64,000 bases of DNA, from NCBI GenBank assembly GCA_028382965.1, contig JAOEUK010000009.1, forward strand, positions 1 to 64,000, in the 5' to 3' direction. A program made the position numbers and the translations under genes. This document shows positions 55,793-64,000 of the stretch, one piece after another. Each line of letters opens with the position of its first letter. Position 1 is the stretch's first letter. A model generated the notes under the pieces. It was given only the letters and a program-made list of their open reading frames with translations, was not told the origin of the DNA and ran no database searches. The stretch is from Candidatus Puniceispirillum sp. (GTDB lineage: Bacteria > Pseudomonadota > Alphaproteobacteria > Puniceispirillales > Puniceispirillaceae).

Positions 55793-56449
55793 ATGACAAC
55801 TAAAAAGCCTCCAACCCACCAGCCACCGGTAAAATCTATCCTATCATTTATTATAGATCTTCCCAACCTATGCTCTCTTGCGGGATTAGGTTGTACATTG
55901 ATTGCCATATATTTTCTGATGACCGGCGTTTACGCAGCGGCAATGATTGGAATGATTTGGGCTGTGGCTTTTGATTGGGCTGATGGACTTATAGCAAGAA
56001 GTATGACAGGGCGAACAAATGTAGAGCAACGATTTGGTGGGCAGCTTGATTTAATAATAGATCTTGTTAGTTATGGTGTTACACCTGCTATTTTGATTTT
56101 AACCTATGCTAAATTTAATCCATTTTTCTTATTGGTAGCGTTCATAATGCTGGTTTTTGGGGCAATTCGGCTGAGTTATTTTAGCACTTTTGGATTATCT
56201 GATGACGGAAAATATACTGGATTAGCAATCGACAACAATAGCATCATTCTTGTTTTTATATTTATGTTTGCAGGTCAATTTGACCAATCTGTTTTTTCAG
56301 TTTTTCTTGGCTTTAGCGGCACCTGTCTTGCAATATTGAATATTTCGCAAATAAAGACTCCCAAGCTTTCTGGACGTCCTAAAAATGTTATTTTGCTTGC
56401 TATATATACCCTGGGTGTCACTGCTTTTTATGGCTTAAGTCTGGTGTAG
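55793..56449 (+). CDS. CDP-alcohol phosphatidyltransferase family protein
   Basis: The 218-aa membrane protein has about six segments and the family metal motif DWADGLIARSMTG, then FGGQLDLIIDLVSYG near residue 85 (D-x2-DG-x2-AR ... G-x3-D-x3-D). It transfers a phosphoalcohol between CDP-alcohol or CDP-diacylglycerol and an acceptor. It resembles the Pcs/PssA type. ATG 55793 with AAGGG upstream is preferred. Its neighbour makes a CDP-activated head group, so a joint phospholipid-type pathway is plausible. Confidence 0.85.
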   Translation: MTTKKPPTHQPPVKSILSFIIDLPNLCSLAGLGCTLIAIYFLMTGVYAAAMIGMIWAVAFDWADGLIARSMTGRTNVEQRFGGQLDLIIDLVSYGVTPAILILTYAKFNPFFLLVAFIMLVFGAIRLSYFSTFGLSDDGKYTGLAIDNNSIILVFIFMFAGQFDQSVFSVFLGFSGTCLAILNISQIKTPKLSGRPKNVILLAIYTLGVTAFYGLSLV

Positions 56450-56611
56450 ATTTTTGTTTGTCTACTTCAAACGTTCACAAATAAATACAACTAAATTAGA
56501 TGCCTAGATCCTCATCTAATCTGTATTCTTATCAATGATAATATATATATCTGGATAGGCAGAAAAGGCCCATGCCAGGGATGGGTGGATGATGTTGGAG
56601 TTGGAAAAGCG

Positions 56612-57043
56612 TCAGTGGTTGCTAGCCTGTTCATAATAACTACCTTGTATGCTTTTGATTTCAATAACATTGAAATTTGGGTCCTCAACAAAAAAGGTTT
56701 CTTGCTGGGTTGGCAACCCTGCAAACCTGACATAAGGTTTGTCTAGAAATCCAACCTGGTCCTCTACTTTCTTTTTTACGATAGAAAATACATCCCATTT
56801 TAGATGTATGCCAAAGTGTGGGACGCACACTTTTCCCATGTCAACCTCATGTCTTTCTCTCTCTTGCCCTTTTCCCAAGCGCTGTTCCGTTTCATGAAGA
56901 GTAAGTTCATTCCCCCAAAAATCAACGTCTTGCCATTTTCCAATCTCTGATGGCCCAAGTGAACAACCCAATACATTTGTATAGAAAGGTAAGCTGACTT
57001 CTAATTTTCCTGCTGGAATTGCTAGGTGAAATATATTACTCAT
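56612..57043 (-). CDS. VOC-family (glyoxalase/dioxygenase fold) protein
   Basis: The 143-aa protein starts IFHLAIPAGKLEVSLPFYTN and ends ETFFVEDPNFNVIEIK, with metal-site-like His near residue 6, His71-region (PHFGIHL) and Glu in NVIEIK. It could be a glyoxalase, fosfomycin-resistance-like or ring-cleavage enzyme; I cannot tell which. Such single-domain VOC proteins act as dimers. Confidence 0.85.
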   Translation of the reverse strand: MSNIFHLAIPAGKLEVSLPFYTNVLGCSLGPSEIGKWQDVDFWGNELTLHETEQRLGKGQERERHEVDMGKVCVPHFGIHLKWDVFSIVKKKVEDQVGFLDKPYVRFAGLPTQQETFFVEDPNFNVIEIKSIQGSYYEQASNH

Positions 57044-57111
57044 TATTACATTCCTTTAAAATTAATAGAACAATTGATAGTCGAACGCTAATTACGTTTC
57101 TAAGGGGCCTA

Positions 57112-57150
57112 GGTGATTAGAGTATATGGGTGATTAGAGTATATGGGTGA
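57112..57150. repeat. 17-bp tandem duplication
   Basis: The unit GATTAGAGTATATGGGT occurs twice in a row (57115-57131 and 57132-57148) with short partial flanks. It is non-coding, just upstream of the VOC gene. Probably a slippage duplication. Confidence 0.75.
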
Positions 57151-57262
57151 TTTTCTACTAATTAATAAACGCACTTATCTACTCACTTATAGTGCATTAG
57201 TAAAGTTAACATCATTGGCACCCATTCAGAGGCCAGTGCCGGATAGTTACATATGTATTTAT

Positions 57263-57526
57263 TTACAATGAATGCACACTATGTGTGCGAGCAGTGAACC
57301 GATTCAATTTCCTTCCCGTATCATTTCGAAGTCTCAGAATTGTACTTTCTACTTTTTTGATTGTGCGGAAATCTGAAGCACTACTTGGAGTAACTATTTG
57401 ATTACCGAAATGATCTCTCCAAATAAGGTGATTTTTCTCTCTTATAAGGTTGAATCCTTGTGAAATCATAAACTTCTTAATTTCTGTTCGTTTGTGACAC
57501 ATTAACTTATCTTCTTCATTTTCCAT
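57263..57526 (-). CDS. HicA-like small protein, orphan
   Basis: The 87-aa protein has the HicA double-stranded RNA-binding-like layout: FMISQGFNLIREKNHLIWRD with a conserved His, then an IVTPSS-region strand and a helix. HicA toxins cleave mRNA. No HicB antitoxin-like gene is adjacent. It may therefore be inactive as a toxin, act with a distant partner, or belong to a phage-type YcfA subgroup. A basic C-terminal tail is present. Confidence 0.55.
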   Translation of the reverse strand: MENEEDKLMCHKRTEIKKFMISQGFNLIREKNHLIWRDHFGNQIVTPSSASDFRTIKKVESTILRLRNDTGRKLNRFTARTHSVHSL

Positions 57527-58175
57527 GTGGTTAAGGCAACTTTAATAAAGTGTTATTGAATGAATATTTTACTGTAACCAAATAAATAAGAGAACAAATT
57601 TCTATTTTTTCTACAGATATTATTTAATATGAAATATTATTCAATTTTAAGGGTCTTTTTAAGAATTTATGTCAGAGTCTAAGACATCACTTCAGACAAC
57701 TATTACTGAATTCTTTGTATTAAAATTAGACCGCCTTTTCAACTTTCTTATCTCCCAATACAGTCATCACGAACAAGTGTTTTAAAATATTGGCAAGTTC
57801 ACAAACTGATAAGAATAGGAATAATAAATTGTAAGGCGCTTTTATCTCATTGAGTTGACGTCTTATAGTTTCACAATGCTCACAAGCCACTCATAATATT
57901 TAGTCAGATTATAAGCTGTCTGCATACTCATTTAAATTAAACAGGTAGTGACAGTGACTCACAGTATCCTATAATAAAAACGTAAATTAATGCTGGAGAC
58001 GCGCATTTTTGTGTTAGACGTAACTACGAATTGAAATTTTCAAAATAATTGTAGTTTATGTGTTTGTAATCATATAGATTTCACTGCATACATTAGATAT
58101 GAATAGTTAGCCAAACTACGATCTCGAGATAATATCGGAATAACTGTGAAACGTAAAAGCGAAAAGAGTTGATCA
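57527..58175. other. Long AT-rich gap, mostly non-coding
   Basis: About 650 bases lie between the HicA-like gene and the outer-membrane protein gene. Apart from the small frameshifted ORF at 57726-57931 I see no gene. The stretch 57960-58175 must hold the promoter of the outer-membrane protein gene. Confidence 0.4.
57726..57931 (-). pseudogene. Small frameshifted ORF with one membrane segment
   Basis: A GTG-started 54-codon frame (57726-57890) reads CEHCETIRRQLNEIKAPYN, then a hydrophobic helix (LLFLFLSVCELANIL) and FVMTVLGDKKVEKAV. In another frame, immediately upstream, an ATG at 57929-57931 gives MSMQTAYNLTKYYEWL, which would join it by a frameshift. The coherent composition suggests a real but broken small gene. 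Not recognised. Confidence 0.35.
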
Positions 58176-59870
58176 GTGATTTCTAAAAATATTGCGTTAA
58201 CCATAATACTGTTTTTTCTATGCCTCTTTAGCCATAGTGATGGTGCTTTTGCACAAAATGTAATTACAAATATGACACTTACCGCTGGAGGTTCTGGCGT
58301 AACATCGGGAACTTTTGATGCGGATGATGATACATTAATTAATACAGCCGGCCTGTCACACGCCAAAACTTTACCAGCTTCTTCATCAAGCACAACTCAG
58401 TTCACGCGCAACTACATATCCCAGCGTTTTACGCCGTCAGCCACTGCTCGATATGATTTTGGTATCTCACAGAGCCCAAACGATACTGTGCTGATTGTTT
58501 ATAGCAAACCTTTTAATCCACTAGATCCTGATGATGGCGCTATGGCTGTTGATGATGACAACTCTAGTAATACGGTTCCTCTCGGTGTAACCATAGCGGG
58601 TTGTCCGACAGCGAGTCTGTGCCCACAAATTTCTAATATACTTCTTAATGCAAATCAAACCTATTACATTGTAATTACAACATATAAAGATCACGACACT
58701 ACTACGCCTGATTTGCAGCCAGTTGATTTTCCTCAAACATTCTATGTTTACGGCCCACCTGTTGTCATTGGGGTTTTAAATGCTACAGAAGCAAACACTG
58801 AATATGCCACAGATGTTTCTTCTAATTTTTCACATGAGGTGGGCACATCCCTTGAGGGGTTGGTGACGTTTGAAAGTGGATTTGCTGACTTTGTTCGAGC
58901 AGGCCATATAGCTTCATCCAATTCTGAGAACCTACAATTTCTCTCAAAATCTCAGAACAATGCTCAAACAACTATGCAAATTGGCAATCAAAAATATTCA
59001 TTTTCTGGAGGCATTACGGCAGATGACCATTCATCTAAATTAGACGAAAAAATTGTTATGGAAACTAAACTTTCAAAATCAGGATCACGTTTAATTGTTA
59101 TGAGTGATATTCAACTTCATAAGTATAAAGGCAAATCTTCAGAACACACAGGCCGGCTGAAAGTTGCATATCAAACTGAGGACGGTAATGGCTTAACAAC
59201 TGGAGTAGCAGCGGGCATCGGAAGTGGTAGAACTAAATTTTCTAGAGGCCTTAAAGGTGAAGTCAAACAAAAAAACTTTTCACTCTCGATGTACGCAATA
59301 TCCTCAATTGACAACAACCTCGTATTGGACGGATTTGTCACAGTCAGTAAAGCAGAATATGAAATGGATGTTGCTAATTCAGAGATGAGTTTAACTTCTG
59401 ACTTTGACAACAGCAGTATTGTTGCTGGTATAAATTTAACGGGTTATACTCCTCTGAATTTTGATCAATTGAACAAAGAGACAAAGATTGAATTTCAGCC
59501 TAATGCTTCGATCGTTTTGGGGACGACAAGCAAACAGGATGCTCGATCGAAAGTCATAACTGCAGTTGATGAAAAACAAATTATTCAAAACGTAAATAGC
59601 CAGCAACTGTTGAAAGTTTCTATGAGCCCTCAGGTAACTTACCAGTCCAAAAAAAATGATTCGTTTTTTGGCAATAATATCATTACTATTTCTCCAAAGC
59701 TAATTTGTGAAGAATATGAGGGTTCATCACTCAAAGACGCGTGTGGCTATGGATTAGGCTTGCAAGTTACGAACCTTACCGGCAATGAGAGTATGTCAAA
59801 ATTGTCGTATGAGAGCATTGGCATTCGTGACAGCGGTAGTCTATTTTTTGAATATCGACTAGCTTTTTAA
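58176..59870 (+). CDS. Outer-membrane autotransporter-like protein
   Basis: The 564-aa exported protein has a signal peptide (hydrophobic core 6-22, cleavage after GAFA). A Ser/Thr-, Asp- and Asn-rich passenger (about 27-190) follows. The C-terminal half is made of alternating hydrophobic strands and ends in FFEYRLAF, the terminal Phe being typical of beta-barrel proteins recognised by BamA. It probably sits in the outer membrane with a surface-exposed N-terminal part, perhaps an adhesin. Four Cys residues (AGCPTASLC and CEEYEG with DACGYG) could form two disulfides. TTGATCAGTG ATT at the start makes the exact N-terminus slightly uncertain. Confidence 0.7.
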   Translation: MISKNIALTIILFFLCLFSHSDGAFAQNVITNMTLTAGGSGVTSGTFDADDDTLINTAGLSHAKTLPASSSSTTQFTRNYISQRFTPSATARYDFGISQSPNDTVLIVYSKPFNPLDPDDGAMAVDDDNSSNTVPLGVTIAGCPTASLCPQISNILLNANQTYYIVITTYKDHDTTTPDLQPVDFPQTFYVYGPPVVIGVLNATEANTEYATDVSSNFSHEVGTSLEGLVTFESGFADFVRAGHIASSNSENLQFLSKSQNNAQTTMQIGNQKYSFSGGITADDHSSKLDEKIVMETKLSKSGSRLIVMSDIQLHKYKGKSSEHTGRLKVAYQTEDGNGLTTGVAAGIGSGRTKFSRGLKGEVKQKNFSLSMYAISSIDNNLVLDGFVTVSKAEYEMDVANSEMSLTSDFDNSSIVAGINLTGYTPLNFDQLNKETKIEFQPNASIVLGTTSKQDARSKVITAVDEKQIIQNVNSQQLLKVSMSPQVTYQSKKNDSFFGNNIITISPKLICEEYEGSSLKDACGYGLGLQVTNLTGNESMSKLSYESIGIRDSGSLFFEYRLAF

Positions 59871-60315
59871 TTTAGTGGTTTATCTTGCTAACGATATGCA
59901 AAGGTCTGAGATCAAGTAAAATGACCAGTCCTTTTAAGTTATTATTATAGGCCAGATTGTGAGCGTGTTGTCTGTGGATCACTGTGTCCTAAGATGAAGC
60001 TATTGCTTATTTATCAGTGCAAGTGGTAACTTATTATAGAAAAATTCTACTCCTCGCCCGCACCACATCCTTAGAAATACTCTTGGTAGCTCATTACTCT
60101 TGGGGCGTTCCGTGTATTTACTCAGCAAGGCTTCTGTCCCAAAAGCTATGGGCTACACATCTATCATCACTTGCCTAGCCCCATGAATAAGACATGGCTG
60201 TGTGCAAGTTATACGTTGTTGAGAGATTAAATAAATTGATAGTTGAGGGGTTCTGAAATTGGCATGAAAATTGATTGACTGGGTTCTAGCAAAAGTTTTT
60301 TCATCGGAGTGAATG
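59871..60315. other. Intergenic region with a short unexplained open stretch
   Basis: About 440 bases without a confident gene. On the minus strand 60003-60152 is open for 50 codons (it contains LLSKYTERPKSNELPRVFLR) but lacks a start and ribosome site. It could be a gene fragment. Confidence 0.35.
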
Positions 60316-61107
60316 ATGAGTGGGACGTCGATTTCTAAACAACCTGTAAAAGACGAATATTATTGCCAACAAGACATATGTCCGATATGCGAAAGTCACA
60401 CTGTGCTAATTGATGTAGTTGATTTTAACAAGAGTTGCATAGAAACTTCTGGGGTGTTTTTGCCTATTTGTGGAAAGCCTATCTATTATACTCAATGTCA
60501 GGCCTGCGGATTCACGTTTGCTCCAGAAATGTGTAAATGGACAGAGAAAGAGTTTTCGGAGCAGGTATATAACGAAGAGTACCTCTCAGTAGACCCAGAC
60601 TATGTTGTAAAGCGCCCTGTAAATAGCTTTAATCTTCTTGAAAAGTTATTTCCCATAAACACACATTCAATCAATCACTTGGATTACGGTGGTGGAAACG
60701 GCTATTTGAGCAAATTGTTGAGAGAGCATGGTTGGAAATCTAAGTCCTTTGACCCTTTTCTAGACAATAAAATGAGCATAAAAAAATTGGGAAAATTCAA
60801 CCTGATAACAGCTTTTGAAGTGTTTGAACATGTTCCAAACACAGATTTACTTTTGAAAAATTTATCAAAATTAATGCATCTAGATTCTGTTATAATTTTC
60901 TCCACACTTGTTTCAGATGGACATATAAAACTGAATGGTCGCCTCGATTGGTGGTACGCGTCGCCAAGAAACGGGCACATCAGTCTGTATTCCAAAGCCT
61001 CGCTGACTAAACTAGCCAGTAAATTTGAACTAAAGTTTGGTAGCTTTAACGAAAATGTTCACTGTTTTGTCAAGCAAGTGCCGAGTTGGGCGTCTCATCT
61101 TTTTTAA
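60316..61107 (+). CDS. Zn-ribbon class I SAM methyltransferase
   Basis: The 263-aa protein has an N-terminal zinc ribbon (CPICESH near residue 22 and CQACGF near 63). A class I methyltransferase core follows: HLDYGGGNGYLSKLL near 119 as SAM motif I, and ITAFEVFEHV near 157 as the EVFEH motif. The layout is that of Methyltransf_23-type enzymes often found in surface sugar or lipid modification loci. The substrate is unknown. Two ATGs are adjacent; the second (60316) has GGAG at the better distance. Monocistronic. Confidence 0.85.
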   Translation: MSGTSISKQPVKDEYYCQQDICPICESHTVLIDVVDFNKSCIETSGVFLPICGKPIYYTQCQACGFTFAPEMCKWTEKEFSEQVYNEEYLSVDPDYVVKRPVNSFNLLEKLFPINTHSINHLDYGGGNGYLSKLLREHGWKSKSFDPFLDNKMSIKKLGKFNLITAFEVFEHVPNTDLLLKNLSKLMHLDSVIIFSTLVSDGHIKLNGRLDWWYASPRNGHISLYSKASLTKLASKFELKFGSFNENVHCFVKQVPSWASHLF

Positions 61108-61688
61108 CAGAGAAAGCTTTGAATGCACCAAAGCAAGTTCCTGCGCGCGTTTTGTAGCCAGAGCCTTTATGTTTGTATGAAGAGATTGTTTGGCACAGCG
61201 CACTAGTATGAAAATTTATTGCTGTGTTTCATGACATATTTCATGGAAACCTTTACATACATCTTTCCACAAAAGTTTTACTCAGAACTGCTGTAAAATT
61301 TGATTTATCTGAATCGCATCGAGAAAAATGGTGCGGCTAAGAAATGCTATCATGCCTCACGTAAGCACCATCACTGACCTGAACATAAGCAGTACTCACA
61401 TATTATGTGTCACTGACTCAGTGTCAACAAGCACATAATCTTTCATAGTTTTTTTCACAGTAATCCTTATCGTTATCAGTAAAGGGAAAGTGTTTAGGTA
61501 AATAATAATCAATTAGTTCATAAATACAGGACTTAAAACCAACTTAAATGGCTGGCTGGGCTGTTGGTATTGGTATGTCCTAAAACTTAAAAAAGCACAC
61601 CTATTCTCAATCATTGTGTTAAAGTGTTGTTATGCCTTGACATGCTAAGCCGTCAATATTTGAAATGAGATAGACTAAAAGGATAAAA
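61108..61688. other. Long intergenic region, no gene seen
   Basis: About 580 bases without a convincing coding frame. It contains a nested inverted repeat at 61402-61439 and, at its right end, the promoter and AGGA ribosome site of the peroxiredoxin gene. Confidence 0.4.
61402..61439. repeat. Nested inverted repeat
   Basis: Outer arms ATTATGTG (61402-61409) and CACATAAT (61432-61439) enclose an inner CACTGA-C-TCAGTG dyad (61411-61423). A T-rich run follows about 15 bases later, so it may be a weak plus-strand terminator or a binding site. Confidence 0.5.
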
Positions 61689-62339
61689 ATGAGCATTCGT
61701 ATTAATGAGATTATTCCTGACCTCCAAGTAATGACGGACAAAGGGAAATTTAGTATGCACAATTATATAGGAGACACATGGGCAATATTGTTTTCGCATC
61801 CAAAAGATTTTACGCCAGTCTGCACAACTGAGTTTAGTGCTGTTGCTAAATTAGAAGGCGAATGGGAAAAGCGAAAAACGAAAGTTATTGGTGTTTCTGT
61901 TGATGGCGTTGAAGACCATACAAAATGGAAAAACGATATTGAGATCTATGGCAAGTGCAAACCTGATTTCCCTATTATTGCCGATATTGACCTGGCTGTT
62001 TCCAAGGCCTTTGACATGTTGCCAAGCGAAGCATACCTGCCCGATGGCAGAACACCCAATGACACCGCTACAGTAAGGTCTGTTTTTATTATTGGGCCAG
62101 ATAAGAAGTTGAAGCTTTCAATGACATACCCAATGACTGTCGGAAGAAACTTTACAGAAATATTAAGAGCTTTAGATGCTTTGCAGTTGTCAGCAAACAA
62201 AGGGGTGGCCACTCCTGCTGATTGGCAAATAGGGCAAGACGTAATTATACCCGCTGCCATTAATAATGAGGATGCATTTAAAAAGTTTGGAGTTTTTGAA
62301 ACAGTCTTACCATATCTCAGAAAAGTTAACCTACGCTAG
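61689..62339 (+). CDS. 1-Cys peroxiredoxin (Prx6 type)
   Basis: The 216-aa peroxidase has the active site HPKDFTPVCTTEFS with peroxidatic Cys45 and the conserved Thr and Glu. VIGVSVDGVEDHTKW and the Prx6-type C-terminal extension (TPADWQIGQDVIIPA) follow. It reduces H2O2 and organic peroxides. No resolving Cys at the usual 2-Cys position is seen. AGGA five bases upstream of ATG supports the start. Confidence 0.94.
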   Translation: MSIRINEIIPDLQVMTDKGKFSMHNYIGDTWAILFSHPKDFTPVCTTEFSAVAKLEGEWEKRKTKVIGVSVDGVEDHTKWKNDIEIYGKCKPDFPIIADIDLAVSKAFDMLPSEAYLPDGRTPNDTATVRSVFIIGPDKKLKLSMTYPMTVGRNFTEILRALDALQLSANKGVATPADWQIGQDVIIPAAINNEDAFKKFGVFETVLPYLRKVNLR

Positions 62340-62537
62340 CTATCGGTACAGCACTGTAATCAACATGCAAAGCATAAAAATTAAAACTGGTGCAATTCAA
62401 TCAGTGACTCTCAGATTGCCGGCATTGGGTGCCTAATATTGATTTAATTAAGACCCCTGATACGCAATAACATTCTGTTGTAATTGGGGCTGAATTCGAT
62501 GGAATGACGAAATACGAGAACAAGCATTAACTATGGG

Positions 62538-62711
62538 CTAGAGGTTATTCTCTGGCTCCTTCTTTTTCATTCGGGCAGCATGGATTTCCATGTACTTACG
62601 GGTGTAATAAGCCTTTTGGCTTTCATTGTCTGCCGCATCCTTTGGTTTACTCGGAGCCGCCCCTTTACGATCAGGATCGACGATATAAAAGCCTTTTTTA
62701 TTTGCCACCAT
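62538..62711 (-). CDS. 57-aa basic protein of unknown function
   Basis: The complete small ORF has ATG 62709-62711, TAG 62538-62540, and GGAGAG at a proper distance upstream. The protein is charged and contains GFYIVDPDRKGAAPSKPKD, then KAYYTRKYMEIHAARMKKK. Strong ribosome site, clean composition and codon pattern support it. I do not recognise the family. It is convergent with the peroxiredoxin gene, about 200 bases apart. Confidence 0.65.
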   Translation of the reverse strand: MVANKKGFYIVDPDRKGAAPSKPKDAADNESQKAYYTRKYMEIHAARMKKKEPENNL

Positions 62712-62929
62712 CCATGCTCTCCTTTTTTAGTTATTTAACTCAATAAAAAATGATAGCTTAATAAGCTCAATATCAAGCCTTTAACAAAGGCTATTCATGT
62801 GACCCCATACTAAGAGACACCGACCTTTTGTTTCCACCAACCAATTTTTTTTGTGCCAATCAAGCATTTGCGTTCTTAACGCTTCCCTTCTTAATCGGCC
62901 TTTGCCTCAACAACGCATGGCATTTCCAA

Positions 62930-63181
62930 TTACGGACCTTTTGTAGCCTCCTTGCAGTGGAGACACCAATTCTTGTGTTTAATAAAGTATTCAACCCACG
63001 GTTCAAAAACATGAACTGAACCACAGTCAATTTTTATCTTTTGCTTTGTTTTTTTGGCCTCTTTCCTTAACAAAGTGCCACCGCTATTCTTCACTATTTC
63101 TAAAACTTGGTCTATTGCAGGAACCGCCAGCTTGTTTCCGAAGTCGTGAGATTGCGATGGGTGCTGTGGATGTGATTTCAC
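62930..63181 (-). CDS. Possible 83-aa protein, unknown
   Basis: A GTG at 63179-63181, 11 bases after the serine hydrolase stop, opens an 83-codon frame. It has a helical middle (VPAIDQVLEIVKNSGGTLLR), a Lys-rich part and a CLHC pair near the end. The composition looks protein-like, but no ribosome site is obvious, and the same frame runs further upstream into the serine hydrolase gene. It may be a remnant or a small gene. Confidence 0.35.
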   Translation of the reverse strand: MKSHPQHPSQSHDFGNKLAVPAIDQVLEIVKNSGGTLLRKEAKKTKQKIKIDCGSVHVFEPWVEYFIKHKNWCLHCKEATKGP

Positions 63182-63191
63182 AAGTAGGTGT

Positions 63192-64000
63192 TTAATTTGG
63201 CAATTTACCGTCACTAATAACATTGAGCATAAAAATTCGTTGATCCCAGGCTGGAGCAGCACTCTGAGTAACAACAATTTTTGAATTATCCATGTCAATT
63301 AACATATTTTGGCTGCTTTTGCCCTCAGTCCCTAAAATATTTCGGCCATCCATTTTTAGAAAATCAAAGTAGATTTGAGCACCATATTTGCGAGCGTAGT
63401 TGTGTAACAAGAATTTCGCGCTTTTCTTTCCTGGGCTGTATTTCGGCCACTTTTCCGCCTGTGCCTGTGATGCTTTTAAATATTTTCCTACACAGGTTTG
63501 TTGTTGATAGTCTTTCATCATCGCCACAGCCACTCGTAACAAATCTTTACGGGTTATTAAAAATGAATAGGACGCCCTAGTTTGGATCTGCCCACGGTAG
63601 TTACTTCCCGAACTGCTTTGCTTGTGAAGTTCAAAGTGAACCTCGTTTTCGATTTTAACTTTGTCCTGAAAAACAATCTGCAATAGGCGATCATATTCAT
63701 CCCCAGCCTTGAACGCCACATAGCTTGCGAGGACATCTGAAAGGAAGTTATTATAAAATAGTTTGTCGCCCTTGGGCTTTGTACCCTCCAACAACTTGGC
63801 TATTGTGACTAAGTCCATATCACGATGATGCTTTCGCTTTCCCATGACGTAATGTGTTCTCTTAGGGTCAATCGTGTGATTATCTCCGGCACTCATGTTC
63901 AGTAAATTCCTGAGTGGTTGGCCCTGGTAAAGCGTCTTACTCATCAATGGCCAATCTATACGTTCATCGATTGAGGTAATATGGCCTTCACATATAGCGT
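63192..64000 (-). CDS. Serine hydrolase, beta-lactamase-like (5' end outside window)
   Basis: The C-terminal 269 residues are in the window and the frame stays open to the right edge. GHITSIDERIDWPL precedes LRNLLNMSAGDNH, typical of class C beta-lactamase/6-aminohexanoate-dimer hydrolase proteins. The SxxK nucleophile motif would lie upstream, off the window. The end SKIVVTQSAAPAWD matches the family's last strand region. Substrate unknown; an esterase or amidase role is likely. Confidence 0.8.
   Translation of the reverse strand, partial: AICEGHITSIDERIDWPLMSKTLYQGQPLRNLLNMSAGDNHTIDPKRTHYVMGKRKHHRDMDLVTIAKLLEGTKPKGDKLFYNNFLSDVLASYVAFKAGDEYDRLLQIVFQDKVKIENEVHFELHKQSSSGSNYRGQIQTRASYSFLITRKDLLRVAVAMMKDYQQQTCVGKYLKASQAQAEKWPKYSPGKKSAKFLLHNYARKYGAQIYFDFLKMDGRNILGTEGKSSQNMLIDMDNSKIVVTQSAAPAWDQRIFMLNVISDGKLPN

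Overview
The window looks like a chromosome segment of a moderately AT-rich, free-living alphaproteobacterium, probably a marine SAR116-like lineage. This is inferred from a DUF1489 gene (an alphaproteobacterial family), the ccmF-ccmG-ccmH-ccmI cytochrome c maturation run, glnE, a glnK-amtB pair, BMP-type nucleoside uptake, and many small scavenging and redox enzymes. No rRNA, tRNA or CRISPR array was seen.

Region 1 (1-8.3 kb) is mobile DNA stacked against the 3' end of guaA. A 16-bp direct repeat made of the last codons of guaA occurs at 8279-8294 and again at 1832-1847, bounding a 6.4-kb island. The island carries one tightly overlapping operon: a 103-aa leader protein, a short DNA methyltransferase-like protein, an Eco57I-type adenine methyltransferase, a GIY-YIG nuclease fused to a helicase, and a 134-aa accessory protein. 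A GNAT acetyltransferase gene follows. To its left lies a second, decayed island with the same backbone (conserved upstream block, leader ORF, 134-aa homologue) in which the whole restriction core is replaced by one FkbM methyltransferase. No integrase catalytic domain is present, so both look like non-autonomous cassettes with exchangeable cargo.

Region 2 (8.3-33.6 kb) is core chromosome: rlmE-guaB-rsmB-guaA on the minus strand (GMP synthesis plus two RNA methyltransferases), then glnE, an MFS transporter, a thermonuclease, DUF1489, mgtE, a D-glycerate pathway pair (hydroxypyruvate/glyoxylate reductase and glycerate 2-kinase), a complete BMP-family nucleoside ABC transporter operon, glnK-amtB behind a structured leader, a LysR regulator, a beta-carbonic anhydrase and two small housekeeping genes.

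Region 3 (33.6-50 kb) holds an RNase H-fold DUF429-like protein, a renalase-like flavoprotein, an AEC transporter, ccmFGHI, a GrdB-like protein, a persulfide dioxygenase-like MBL hydrolase, twin DUF1330 genes, a thioesterase, a dienelactone hydrolase, an aldo/keto reductase, YajQ, a ComA-like phosphosulfolactate synthase and a polysaccharide deacetylase.

Region 4 (50-64 kb) is looser, with long AT-rich gaps and several decayed genes (a GNAT remnant, a membrane protein split at a T8 tract, a small frameshifted ORF). Its intact genes include ilvA, a homocysteine methyltransferase, a divergent cytidylyltransferase/CDP-alcohol phosphotransferase pair, a HicA-like orphan, an autotransporter-like outer-membrane protein, a Zn-ribbon methyltransferase, a 1-Cys peroxiredoxin, a 57-aa unknown and a serine hydrolase cut by the right edge.
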